Assembly: GCA_019508105.1 (NCBI GenBank)
Contig: JAEKMB010000312.1
Location: 1 to 6,353 of the forward strand
Direction of reading: 5' to 3'
DNA length: 6,353 nucleotides
Source: Alphaproteobacteria bacterium
GTDB lineage: Bacteria; Pseudomonadota; Alphaproteobacteria; Micropepsales; Micropepsaceae
A program made the position numbers and the translations under genes. The notes under the pieces are model-generated. The model saw nothing but the letters and a program-made list of their open reading frames with translations. It made no database searches and was not told the origin of the DNA. Below, in pieces: positions 1 to 6,344 of the stretch. Numbering within the stretch: position 1 is the stretch's first letter; the number at the start of each line of letters is the position of its first letter.

Positions 1-3000
1 ATGCTTTCCGCCGCTGCGGCTGCCCTGCTGGCGGCTGCCCTGGCCGTGACCACGGCGCGCGCTGATACCGACATCACCACCAGCACCTCTACGCCGCTCC
101 TCACCTCCGGCAGCGGCAATATCACCATCGAATCCGGCGGCGGCGTGGGCATCACCCAGAGCAACGTCGCGGCGGTGACCCTCAACAGCAACAATTTCGT
201 CCTTAACAACGGCTTCATCGCCAACACAGGCGTGGATTCCGCCATCGGCGTCGCCATCGACACCTCCCTGGGCAACCTGGTGCCGCCGGGCACCGGCTTT
301 GCCTCCACCGGCAGCATCGATCTGGGCGGCAACGGTACCGGCAAGCGCGGCCTCGTCATCTCGGGCGGCAATACCTATTACGGCCCCATCAGCCTCACCA
401 CCCTGACCACCACCGCCATCACCGGCACCAGCGCCGTCACCCAGCAATCCTCCATGATCCTGCAGGGCGATCAGTCGGCCGCCTTCATTCTGGCCCAGGG
501 TACCAAGGTCACCAGCAATATCCTGATCGGCGGGGGCGGCATCGTCCAGAACAGCACCGTCAATTCCACCCAGTCCAACAGCGTCATGGTGTATCTGGGC
601 GGCACGGTGAACGGCAATTTTGTCCTGCAGTCCGGCCTCTCGGGCGTGGGCGGCGGCCTGATCGGCGTGGAGGAACTGGGCGGCATTCATTCCTGCGCCA
701 GCGATTCCAAACGTCCATCCGGCTTTACCTGCCCCTCATCCTCCGGCGGCACCTTCATCAATGCCGGGGCGATTTCGCTGATTGGAACCCAGAACTTCAA
801 CACCCGCGGCGGCAATCCGGAAGCGGGCAGCGCTATTGTGATCGGTGCCAGCATCGATGGCGGCTATCTCGGCGTCGGACCCGGCACCTCAAGCAATCTC
901 GCCCGCTCGGCGGTCTCCGCCGCGGGCCTGGTCCTGTCGGGCGTCACCCAGCCGGTCATCCTGATCGACCCGTCCCAGTCCATCACCTCCGGACTGCCCT
1001 CGGGGCTCGGCCCCATCGTGTTGGGTCCGGTGACGGCCGATGTCGACCCCATCAACCCGGGCTATTCCTTCATCAACCGCGGCGCCGTCAGCGCCCAGCC
1101 GACCGACGCCGATCTCAGCACCGCCGCGATTATCATCCAGGGCAACTCGCCAGCCCTTTTCACCTGTCTCAGCAGCACAGCCGTCACCTGCTCCACCACA
1201 CCGACCGCCCGTACCGACAATGTCACGTCGACCGTCAATGGCGTCACCACGACCACGCCGGTCAGCTACACTGCGACGGGCGGCTTTCTGAACACCGGCT
1301 CCATCCAGGCCCAGGCCGGCACCAATTCCCAGACCGTGACCTCCACCGGCATTACCAGCGCCACGGCGCTGTATATCGGTCCGTATGCCTTCGTGCCGCG
1401 CCTGGATGTGGTTTCCCAGGCCATCAGCGGCAGCGCTAACACCAGCGGCAATATCAGCGCTCAGGTCAGCGGCATCGGCGGCGGCAGCGCGTTCGGCGTG
1501 ATCATCGGCGCCAACGCCAACGTGCCGGTGATCAATGTCGGCAAGGGCGCCACCATTTCCGCCCAGGTCCTCACCAATACCGTCTCGCCCACCAAGACCA
1601 TCGCCACCATCAACTCGCCCTTCAGCCTGGTGTCGGAAGCCATCAGCGACCAGAGCGATAGCCTCAAGACCATCAACAATGCCGGCACCATCCAGGCGTT
1701 CAATACCACCCTGTCGCCGGCCACCGGAGCCGTCACCAGCACCCTCACCAATGCCATTGACCTGTCAGCCGGCACCAGCGGCGGCGTGACGATCAACAAT
1801 GCCGGCCGCATCCTGGGCAGCGTGCTGTTCACCTCGGCCGGCAACAACAACACGCTCAATGTGGGCAACACCGGCACAGGCGGCACCACCGCCAATCCGG
1901 CCATCTCGCCCAGCGTGGTCGCCACCAGCGTCAACTATGCGATCGTGGGCCAGGCCGTGCTGAACGACCAGGCGGGTCTGTCGCCCATCACCTCGCCGAC
2001 CTCGATCAGCTTCGGATCAGGCTCCGGCAACACATTGCATGTCGGCGGCTTCGGCTATGTCAACGCCGTGATCACGTCCGGCGTCAACTCGTTGGCGGTC
2101 CAGGTCGACCCCAATGGCCTTCTCTATGTCGCCAACACCAGCCAGGCGCTCCAGGCCACCACCTTTAACGTCGCTCCCAACGGCACGCTGGGCCTGGCGA
2201 TTTCCCAGAGCAACCTCAACAGCCTCAGCCCGGTGGTGCAAGCCAACAGCGCCAACCTGTCCGGCGCCAACCTGGCGCTGCAGTTCGGCACCTATATTTC
2301 CTCGGGCTTCACCGCCGCCACCACCACCACTCCGACCGTGCAGAACATCACTTTGATTCGCGCGCCGGTGATCACGGACACCACCCTCGCGAACCAGAAC
2401 GCGCTACTGGGCCAGAACACGCCGTTCCTGTTCGAGACGCCCACCGAAAGCGGCGTCCTGCCGCTGACCAACACGATCGATGCCAGCGGCCAGCAGGTCC
2501 TGCAGCTGCACCTGTTGCCGCGCTCCACCGGCGCCAAGAATCCCGACGGCACGCCCGGCCTGAACCTGTCCGGCAATGCCCGCAACGAATTCCCCTTCGC
2601 GGCCTCGGCGCTGGCCACCGACAATGAGCTGGGCTCGGCGATCGCCACCAGCCTCACCATCTACAACACCCCCGGCGTGCCCGGCAGCGGGATCAATTTC
2701 CAGGCATCCCAGCAGCAGGCGCAGCAGGTGTTTTCGCAGTTCGCGCCCGATGTCTCGGGCGGCACCCGCGAGATTGCCATCCTGATCACCGACCAGGCGT
2801 CCGGCCCGGTGGCGGCGCGCCAGCGCCTGCTGCGCAGCTATGGCAACCAGGCCGGCGACACCACCCTGTGGGGCGAGGAATTTACCGGCCAGATCTCCAA
2901 CAAGGGCCGCACCAGCGCCGACGGCACGCTCACCTCCTATAAGGATCATGGCTTCGGCTTTGTGCTGGGCGTGGACGGCGGAAGCCCGCGCAATGGCTGG

Positions 3001-3720
3001 TATGGCGGCGCCTTCACCTTCTATAGCGGCGACGTCTCCCAGCAATTGCCGCGCGCCACCCGCACCAACACCCAATGGTTCATGCTGACCGGCTATACCG
3101 ACTGGCGCGGCAAGCATGTCTTTCTGGATACCCAGATCAGCGCCGCCTATGGCGATTTCAACCAGACCCGCTCGCTCAATATCGGCGGCCTGTTCCGCGA
3201 AGCCACCAGCCGCCGGCCGGGTGCCATGTTGGCGCTGGGCGCCAATGCCGGCACCATGCTGCATTACGCCGGCATCGAAGTGGATCCGCATGTCAGCCTG
3301 GACGGACTGACCCTGCGCGAGGAAGGCTATCTGGAAGCCAATGGCGGCCCGGGCCTGAACCTGGATGTGGCGCCTTACTTCGCCAGCTCGCTGCGCGGCG
3401 CCATCGGCGCCGACCTCAAGAAGACGGTCAATGTTTGGAACTTCGAGCTCTCGCCGGAACTGCGTCTGGGCTATCGCTACGACATGTTGCAGCAGCCGGT
3501 GAAGATCAAGGCGGCGTTCCAGGCCACCGGCGGCCGCTCCACCGCGGGCAATACCATGACCTTTATTGGTCCGGATCCCGACAGCGGCAACGCCATCCTG
3601 GGCCTGGGCCTGGGCGCGGGCACCGACACTTGGCATCTGGGCGTCAATTACGACTGGATCCGCGGCAACAATGGCTCGACCACCCAAGTCGGCATCCTCA
3701 CCGTACTCGGCCGCATTTGA
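1..3720 (+). CDS. Autotransporter (type Va secretion) with beta-helical passenger and C-terminal beta-barrel
   Basis: This reads as a 1239-residue surface or secreted protein that carries its own outer-membrane translocator. Residues 1-21 form an Ala/Leu-rich signal sequence with a likely cut after Ala-Arg-Ala. Residues 22 to about 900 are Ser/Thr/Asn/Gly-rich and typical of a right-handed beta-helix passenger, with recurring turns such as FINAGAI (252), FINRGAV (357), FLNTGSI (429), INNAGTI (558) and INNAGRI (598). Residues 901-945 (QQAQQVFSQFAPDVSGG onward) match the helical linker usually found before the barrel. From about W957 to the end, alternating polar and hydrophobic strands rich in aromatics and Gly form the autotransporter beta-domain, of normal size. 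I see no protease or lipase catalytic motif, so the passenger activity is unknown; adhesin is only a guess. The only four cysteines I see lie in the passenger as close pairs. The ATG at base 1 is the window edge, and the signal sequence has no basic n-region, so translation may begin upstream. The protein ends in Ile rather than the usual Phe or Trp. Confidence 0.9.
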   Translation: MLSAAAAALLAAALAVTTARADTDITTSTSTPLLTSGSGNITIESGGGVGITQSNVAAVTLNSNNFVLNNGFIANTGVDSAIGVAIDTSLGNLVPPGTGFASTGSIDLGGNGTGKRGLVISGGNTYYGPISLTTLTTTAITGTSAVTQQSSMILQGDQSAAFILAQGTKVTSNILIGGGGIVQNSTVNSTQSNSVMVYLGGTVNGNFVLQSGLSGVGGGLIGVEELGGIHSCASDSKRPSGFTCPSSSGGTFINAGAISLIGTQNFNTRGGNPEAGSAIVIGASIDGGYLGVGPGTSSNLARSAVSAAGLVLSGVTQPVILIDPSQSITSGLPSGLGPIVLGPVTADVDPINPGYSFINRGAVSAQPTDADLSTAAIIIQGNSPALFTCLSSTAVTCSTTPTARTDNVTSTVNGVTTTTPVSYTATGGFLNTGSIQAQAGTNSQTVTSTGITSATALYIGPYAFVPRLDVVSQAISGSANTSGNISAQVSGIGGGSAFGVIIGANANVPVINVGKGATISAQVLTNTVSPTKTIATINSPFSLVSEAISDQSDSLKTINNAGTIQAFNTTLSPATGAVTSTLTNAIDLSAGTSGGVTINNAGRILGSVLFTSAGNNNTLNVGNTGTGGTTANPAISPSVVATSVNYAIVGQAVLNDQAGLSPITSPTSISFGSGSGNTLHVGGFGYVNAVITSGVNSLAVQVDPNGLLYVANTSQALQATTFNVAPNGTLGLAISQSNLNSLSPVVQANSANLSGANLALQFGTYISSGFTAATTTTPTVQNITLIRAPVITDTTLANQNALLGQNTPFLFETPTESGVLPLTNTIDASGQQVLQLHLLPRSTGAKNPDGTPGLNLSGNARNEFPFAASALATDNELGSAIATSLTIYNTPGVPGSGINFQASQQQAQQVFSQFAPDVSGGTREIAILITDQASGPVAARQRLLRSYGNQAGDTTLWGEEFTGQISNKGRTSADGTLTSYKDHGFGFVLGVDGGSPRNGWYGGAFTFYSGDVSQQLPRATRTNTQWFMLTGYTDWRGKHVFLDTQISAAYGDFNQTRSLNIGGLFREATSRRPGAMLALGANAGTMLHYAGIEVDPHVSLDGLTLREEGYLEANGGPGLNLDVAPYFASSLRGAIGADLKKTVNVWNFELSPELRLGYRYDMLQQPVKIKAAFQATGGRSTAGNTMTFIGPDPDSGNAILGLGLGAGTDTWHLGVNYDWIRGNNGSTTQVGILTVLGRI

Positions 3721-3865
3721 GATCTGCGGCGCGCGTCAGCGCGTGAGTAGGTCCGGGGGACCTGCGAAAGCAGCGAGCGCCGCGAGCTTGGGCGAGCGGC
3801 CGCGGAAACAGGCGCGTTATCATCTCGCCAAAAATCCTCGCGCTAGTGGCCTCGCGGGGGGGACG
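3721..3865. other. Convergent intergenic region with clustered GC-rich hairpins
   Basis: This 145-bp gap lies between the 3' ends of the autotransporter and gloA. It holds a CGCGC/GCGCG stem with a 4-nt loop (3730-3743), a perfect AGGTCC/GGACCT stem with a 3-nt loop (3749-3763), a GCCGC/GCGGC stem (3779-3800), and three direct copies of GCGAGC (3773, 3782, 3792). No hairpin has a good T-run after it on the + strand. The likely role is termination of both genes or an interspersed palindromic element. The structure is seen directly; the role is inference. Confidence 0.5.
3730..3763 (+). terminator. Tandem hairpins after the autotransporter stop; possible terminator
   Basis: Two stem-loops begin 10 nt after the TGA stop. 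The first pairs CGCGC with GCGCG around GTCA. The second pairs AGGTCC with GGACCT around GGG and can be lengthened by a G-T wobble and one more G-C pair. There is no U-tract, so this is not a canonical intrinsic terminator. It could act as an RNA 3'-end stabiliser or be part of a repeat element. Confidence 0.3.
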
Positions 3866-4324
3866 CTACCAGCTTCCGGTGTTGGGCATCGAGGTCCAGG
3901 GCTCTTTGGGCTCCAGATGGCCGTCCTGCAGGAGTTCAATGGAAATGCCGTCCGGTGAGCGGACGAAGGCCATGTGTCCGTCGCGCGGCGGGCGGTTGAT
4001 GGTGACGCCGGCCGCCATCAGTTTTTCACACAGCGCATAGATGTCGCTCACCCGATAGGCTAGGTGCCCAAAATTCCGCCCACCGGGATAACCCTTCTCG
4101 TCCCAGTTCCAGGTCAATTCGACCACCGGGCTTGCCGCGCCGGTGTCGACAGCACCCTCGGCTTTGATGCGCTTTGCATCGTCCGGGGTGGCCAGGAAAA
4201 CCAGCGTGAAGCGTCCCTTCTCGTTTTCCATGCGCCGCACTTCCACCAGCCCCAGCTTGTTGCAGTAGAAGTCCAGTGACGCATCCAGGTCGGAGACGCG
4301 CACCATGGTATGGAGATATCGCAT
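3866..4324 (-). CDS. gloA: Glyoxalase I (lactoylglutathione lyase)
   Basis: This 152-residue cytoplasmic enzyme of the VOC superfamily isomerises the hemithioacetal of methylglyoxal and glutathione to S-lactoylglutathione, the first step of methylglyoxal detoxification. The N-terminus [20 protein letters not shown] aligns closely with Escherichia coli GloA (MRLLHTMLRV...). The four expected metal ligands are visible: H5, E69 (VVELTWNW), H87 ([10 protein letters not shown]) and E130 (GISIELLQ). Two beta-alpha-beta-beta-beta modules fit residues 1-73 and 83-133. The start was placed at MRYL because it matches family N-termini and has AAGGA 8 nt upstream. The same frame stays open for 24 codons further upstream, but that stretch looks non-coding. 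A segment of roughly 15-20 residues before E69 (about 47-65) is longer than in E. coli GloA, and the C-terminal tail (133-152) differs. It is transcribed toward the autotransporter and away from tonB, so it is probably monocistronic. Metal preference (Ni/Co or Zn) cannot be assigned with certainty; the short form resembles the Ni/Co-type bacterial class. Confidence 0.95.
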   Translation of the reverse strand: MRYLHTMVRVSDLDASLDFYCNKLGLVEVRRMENEKGRFTLVFLATPDDAKRIKAEGAVDTGAASPVVELTWNWDEKGYPGGRNFGHLAYRVSDIYALCEKLMAAGVTINRPPRDGHMAFVRSPDGISIELLQDGHLEPKEPWTSMPNTGSW

Positions 4325-4332
4325 AAGTATTA

Positions 4333-4337
4333 TCCTT
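4333..4337 (-). promoter_or_regulatory. Ribosome-binding site of gloA
   Basis: AAGGA on the minus strand lies 8 nt before the ATG at 4324-4322. It settles the start codon in favour of MRYLH over the more upstream in-frame candidate. Confidence 0.75.
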
Positions 4338-4472
4338 GAGAGTGGGTGACGGCGGCTGCCCCAAGCATCGCCAATTTTTGCCTCCCGAAAAAGCAAAGAT
4401 GTCGCAAGGGAACCTTGGCCGTGCGGACGCGCCCCATCCGCCCTCTATAGGGCAATGTGCGAAAGCTTTCCC

Positions 4473-4495
4473 ATCCGCTGTGGTAAGCGGATTTT
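4473..4495 (+). terminator. Terminator-like stem-loop in the gloA-tonB gap
   Basis: ATCCGCT (4473-4479) and AGCGGAT (4486-4492) form a perfect 7-bp stem with a 6-nt loop, and the run TTTT spans 4492-4495. On the + strand this looks like a short intrinsic terminator, but no + strand gene lies immediately upstream. It could end a small non-coding transcript or serve as a protein-binding dyad for gloA. The T-run is short. Confidence 0.3.
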
Positions 4496-4652
4496 CATCG
4501 GCTGCGCCAAGGTTTAAGGGCTGTTCTTTCCATTGCTGCACATGCGAAGCGTGCGGCAGCACGGGGCTCTTGCGCCAAGCCTTGGGCAGAGGGGCGCATC
4601 CTATGATCAAGGCATGGGCGAAGGCGCGGCGCTACTACAGGACCGATACCCC

Positions 4653-4681
4653 TTGCAAAGACGGTAAGCGATTGCTTTAAA
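4653..4681 (+). promoter_or_regulatory. Tentative sigma-70 promoter for tonB-exbB
   Basis: TTGCAA (4653-4658) and TTTAAA (4676-4681) are separated by 17 bp, the standard spacing for a housekeeping promoter. The -35 box matches TTGACA at four or five positions; the -10 box is a weaker match. If used, it would give a leader of about 100 nt before the tonB start that includes the dyad at 4747-4771. This is a motif match only. Confidence 0.3.
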
Positions 4682-4746
4682 AGCTGCCTGAAGGCGTTAC
4701 CCATAGACGCCGCGTTGGGTTTGAGTTGGTCCCGAACAATTTGCCG

Positions 4747-4780
4747 GACCGGGTACGCGTGGTACCGGGTCTCGTCTTTT
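4747..4780 (+). promoter_or_regulatory. Imperfect dyad plus T-rich run in the tonB leader (attenuator or operator candidate)
   Basis: The arms GACCGGGTAC (4747-4756) and GTACCGGGTC (4762-4771) pair over 10 positions with one G-G mismatch around a 5-nt loop. The next bases, TCGTCTTTT (4772-4780), are T-rich, as in an intrinsic terminator. The arms also contain the direct repeat ACCGGGT at 4748 and 4764, 16 nt apart. The element ends about 20 nt before the tonB ATG. It could be a leader terminator or attenuator, an operator, or a structure affecting translation. The structure is seen; the function is inferred. Confidence 0.4.
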
Positions 4781-4792
4781 GAGTGAGAGCGC

Positions 4793-5419
4793 ATGGAACG
4801 TCCAGGTCATTTGCATGTCGAAAAGAAGAGCGCCGCAAACAAGGCCACCAGCCTTGCCATCGTCATCGCCATTCACATTGCCGGCATCGCCGGTCTGGTT
4901 GCAGCTCTGTCTTCGGGCGCGCTGATCAAGCAGCTCCAGGAAATCAAGGCCACCGTCGACACCCAGAAGACCCCGCCCAAGGCACCGCCGCCGCCGCCGC
5001 CGGATCTGGTGAAGCCGCCGCCGCCCGTCGCCATCGTACCCGAATTCCAGGTCGCCACCGCGCCGCCGCCGCCGGTCACCACAGTGGCCAAACCGCCGCC
5101 GGCACCGCCCGCGCCAAAGGCCGTGGCCGCCAGCGATCCCTTGCGCGCGATCATGCGTACGCATACCCAGCCGGCCTATCCGCCGATCTCGGTGCGCCTG
5201 AATGAGTCCGGCACGACCCTGATCGAGGTGCACATCACCACCGAAGGCAATGTCGACAATTGCAAGGTCGTCAGCAGCTCCGGCTCGGAGCGGCTGGACA
5301 CGGCCGCCTGCGATCATGTCAAACGCGTCTGGCGCTGGCAGCCGCCCACCCAGCAGGGTGTGGTCCACGACGTTTCCACGCAGATCCGCATCACCTGGGA
5401 TCTTAAAGACGCCAAATAA
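4793..5419 (+). CDS. tonB: Energy transducer TonB
   Basis: This 208-residue protein spans the periplasm and passes energy from the ExbB-ExbD motor to outer-membrane TonB-dependent transporters by binding their TonB box. A short cytoplasmic N-terminus (1-18) precedes one membrane anchor (about 19-41), which contains H28, equivalent in placement to the functionally important transmembrane His of E. coli TonB. A proline-rich region follows (61-108, PPKAPPPPPP and similar blocks). The TonB C-terminal domain (about 119-206) shows the Tyr-Pro at 129-130, the strand LIEVHITTEGNVDNCKVV, and RVWRWQP at 178-184, matching RRWRYEP of E. coli. C157 and C173 are placed to form a disulfide. The ATG was chosen because GAGTGAGAG lies just upstream and the membrane anchor follows at the right distance. 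The gene is followed after 48 bp by exbB on the same strand with no terminator between, so the two are probably co-transcribed. Which transporters it serves cannot be told from the window. Confidence 0.93.
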   Translation: MERPGHLHVEKKSAANKATSLAIVIAIHIAGIAGLVAALSSGALIKQLQEIKATVDTQKTPPKAPPPPPPDLVKPPPPVAIVPEFQVATAPPPPVTTVAKPPPAPPAPKAVAASDPLRAIMRTHTQPAYPPISVRLNESGTTLIEVHITTEGNVDNCKVVSSSGSERLDTAACDHVKRVWRWQPPTQQGVVHDVSTQIRITWDLKDAK

Positions 5420-5454
5420 TCACCGCCTATCCACGAAATTCATCGGTTTACCAC

Positions 5455-5458
5455 GGAG
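5455..5458 (+). promoter_or_regulatory. Ribosome-binding site of exbB
   Basis: GGAG in the context CCACGGAGC lies 9 nt before the ATG at 5468, with an A-rich spacer that should keep the start region unstructured. Nearly the same motif, TCACGGAG, recurs after exbB. Confidence 0.75.
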
Positions 5459-5467
5459 CAGAAAAAA

Positions 5468-6325
5468 ATGAACTTCAAGAAACTGACGATCGCTGCCGCC
5501 ATCGTCGCCATGACCAGCCTGAGCGCCGTTGCTCCGGTTTACGCCCAGGCCGCTCCGGCGCCTGCTGCTGACGCCGCCGCCCCGCCGGCTGCGCCCGCTG
5601 CCGACGCCGCCGCCCCGGCTCCTGCTCCGGCCGGCGACGCCGCTGCTGGCAGCGCCGCCTCCAAGGTCAATGCCGCCGACGCCTCAACTCCCTACGGTCT
5701 GAAGCACATGGTCGAGAATGGCGACTGGATCAGCCGTACCATCTTGGGCACCCTGATCATCATGTCGGCCGGCACTTGGTACATCTTCTTCACCAAGTGG
5801 ATCGAACAGCAGCGCATCATGAACCAGGCCTCGCAGGTCGAGAAGAAGTTCTGGACCTCCGCCACCCTGAACGAAGGCGTCGACAAGCTGCCGAAGAACT
5901 CCATCTTCCGCGGCATCGCCGAAGCCGGCCTCAAGGCCTCCACCGGTGGCACCACTTTGGTGGGCCTCAGCGACTGGATCGGCATGACCCTGACCCGCCA
6001 GCTGGAAGACGCCAATGCCCGTCTGCAAGGCGGCATCGCGTTCCTGGGTTCGGTCGGCTCGGTCTCGCCGTTCGTCGGTCTGCTCGGAACCGTTATCGGT
6101 ATCTTGAACGCGCTGATCGGCATCGGTGTCGCCGGCCAGATGTCCATTGACAAGGTCGCCGGCCCGGTGGGCGAAGCGCTGCAGATGACCGCCATCGGTC
6201 TGTTCGTCGCGGTCCCCGCGGTGCTGCTGTACAACTACCTGGTCCGCCGCAACAAGGTGATCACCGAGAAGCTGCGCGCCTTCGCGGGCGACCTGCAGGC
6301 CTATCTCATCAGCAAGAGCAAGTAG
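5468..6325 (+). CDS. exbB: ExbB, proton-channel subunit of the TonB motor, with signal peptide and Ala/Pro linker
   Basis: This 285-residue protein belongs to the MotA/TolQ/ExbB family. In the inner membrane ExbB forms a pentameric ring around ExbD and uses proton flow to energise TonB. Residues 1-26 form a signal peptide (MNFKKLTIAAAIVAMTSLSA, with a likely cut after Val-Tyr-Ala). A low-complexity Ala/Pro/Asp linker (27-70) includes two copies of APAADAAAP (31-39 and 42-50). Transmembrane helix 1 is about 88-108, a cytoplasmic domain lies at about 110-188, and helices 2 and 3 lie at about 190-218 and 236-258. The family core motifs are clear: GSVSPFVGLLGTVIGI (196-211) and EALQMTAIGLFVAVPAVLLYNYL (236-258). 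E. coli ExbB is about 244 residues, and the extra length here is the N-terminal extension, a form known in other proteobacteria. Pairing with tonB argues for ExbB rather than TolQ. Start: GGAG 9 nt upstream, and the signal peptide begins directly at this Met. Confidence 0.95.
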   Translation: MNFKKLTIAAAIVAMTSLSAVAPVYAQAAPAPAADAAAPPAAPAADAAAPAPAPAGDAAAGSAASKVNAADASTPYGLKHMVENGDWISRTILGTLIIMSAGTWYIFFTKWIEQQRIMNQASQVEKKFWTSATLNEGVDKLPKNSIFRGIAEAGLKASTGGTTLVGLSDWIGMTLTRQLEDANARLQGGIAFLGSVGSVSPFVGLLGTVIGILNALIGIGVAGQMSIDKVAGPVGEALQMTAIGLFVAVPAVLLYNYLVRRNKVITEKLRAFAGDLQAYLISKSK

Positions 6326-6344
6326 GCTGAGCCGATAGTCTCAC

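Larger units (their letters stand above)
4325..4792. other. Divergent intergenic region between gloA and tonB, no convincing gene
   Basis: This 468-bp stretch must hold the promoters of gloA (leftward) and tonB-exbB (rightward). Open frames across it on both strands have no recognisable domains, no good ribosome-binding sites and unnatural composition. Visible structure includes a CAAGG/CCTTG dyad (4405-4417), a repeated CCCATCCGC (4433 and 4470), a perfect 7-bp stem-loop followed by T4 (4473-4495), a CGTGC/GCACG stem (4550-4563), and a large imperfect dyad ahead of tonB (4747-4771). No clear Fur-type operator or CtrA-type site was seen. Confidence 0.6.

Noticed and set aside
424..432. Gly-Thr-Ser at residues 142-144, considered as a subtilisin-type active-site motif
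   Set aside because: The following residues (AVT) do not continue the S8 pattern, and no matching Asp or His motifs occur. Gly/Thr/Ser triplets are expected by composition in this passenger.
2404..3687. Long antisense open frame of 427 codons opposite the autotransporter barrel
   Set aside because: It is rich in Gly/Ala/Arg/Gln with no domain pattern, and it lies opposite a clear barrel-coding sequence. High GC third positions remove stops on the opposite strand, so this is a shadow frame.
3075..3746. 223-codon + strand frame overlapping the end of the autotransporter
   Set aside because: Its composition is Arg/Pro/His/Gln-rich, as expected for an out-of-frame reading. No start signal or family resemblance was seen.
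3566..3958. 130-codon + strand frame spanning the convergent gap
   Set aside because: It overlaps the 3' ends of two confident genes in the wrong frame or strand, and it has no ribosome-binding site or recognisable domain.
4026..4610. 194-codon minus-strand frame overlapping gloA and its upstream region
   Set aside because: It covers the gloA coding sequence in another frame, and the glyoxalase reading is certain. The upstream part shows no protein-like pattern.
4614..4667. 17-residue micro-ORF (MGEGAALLQDRYPLQRR) upstream of tonB as a possible leader peptide
   Set aside because: It has no convincing ribosome-binding site, lies mostly before the only candidate promoter, and lacks the repeated regulatory codons of known leader peptides.
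4336..4680. 114-codon + strand frame in the gloA-tonB gap
   Set aside because: It starts at a TTG inside the gloA leader without a ribosome-binding site, has a mixed Cys/Pro/Arg composition and no familiar motif. It is treated as non-coding.
4325..4792. Iron-responsive operator (Fur or Irr box) for the tonB operon
   Set aside because: No AT-rich 19-bp palindrome of the expected type was found by eye. The only strong dyad (4747-4771) is GC-rich and unlike those boxes.
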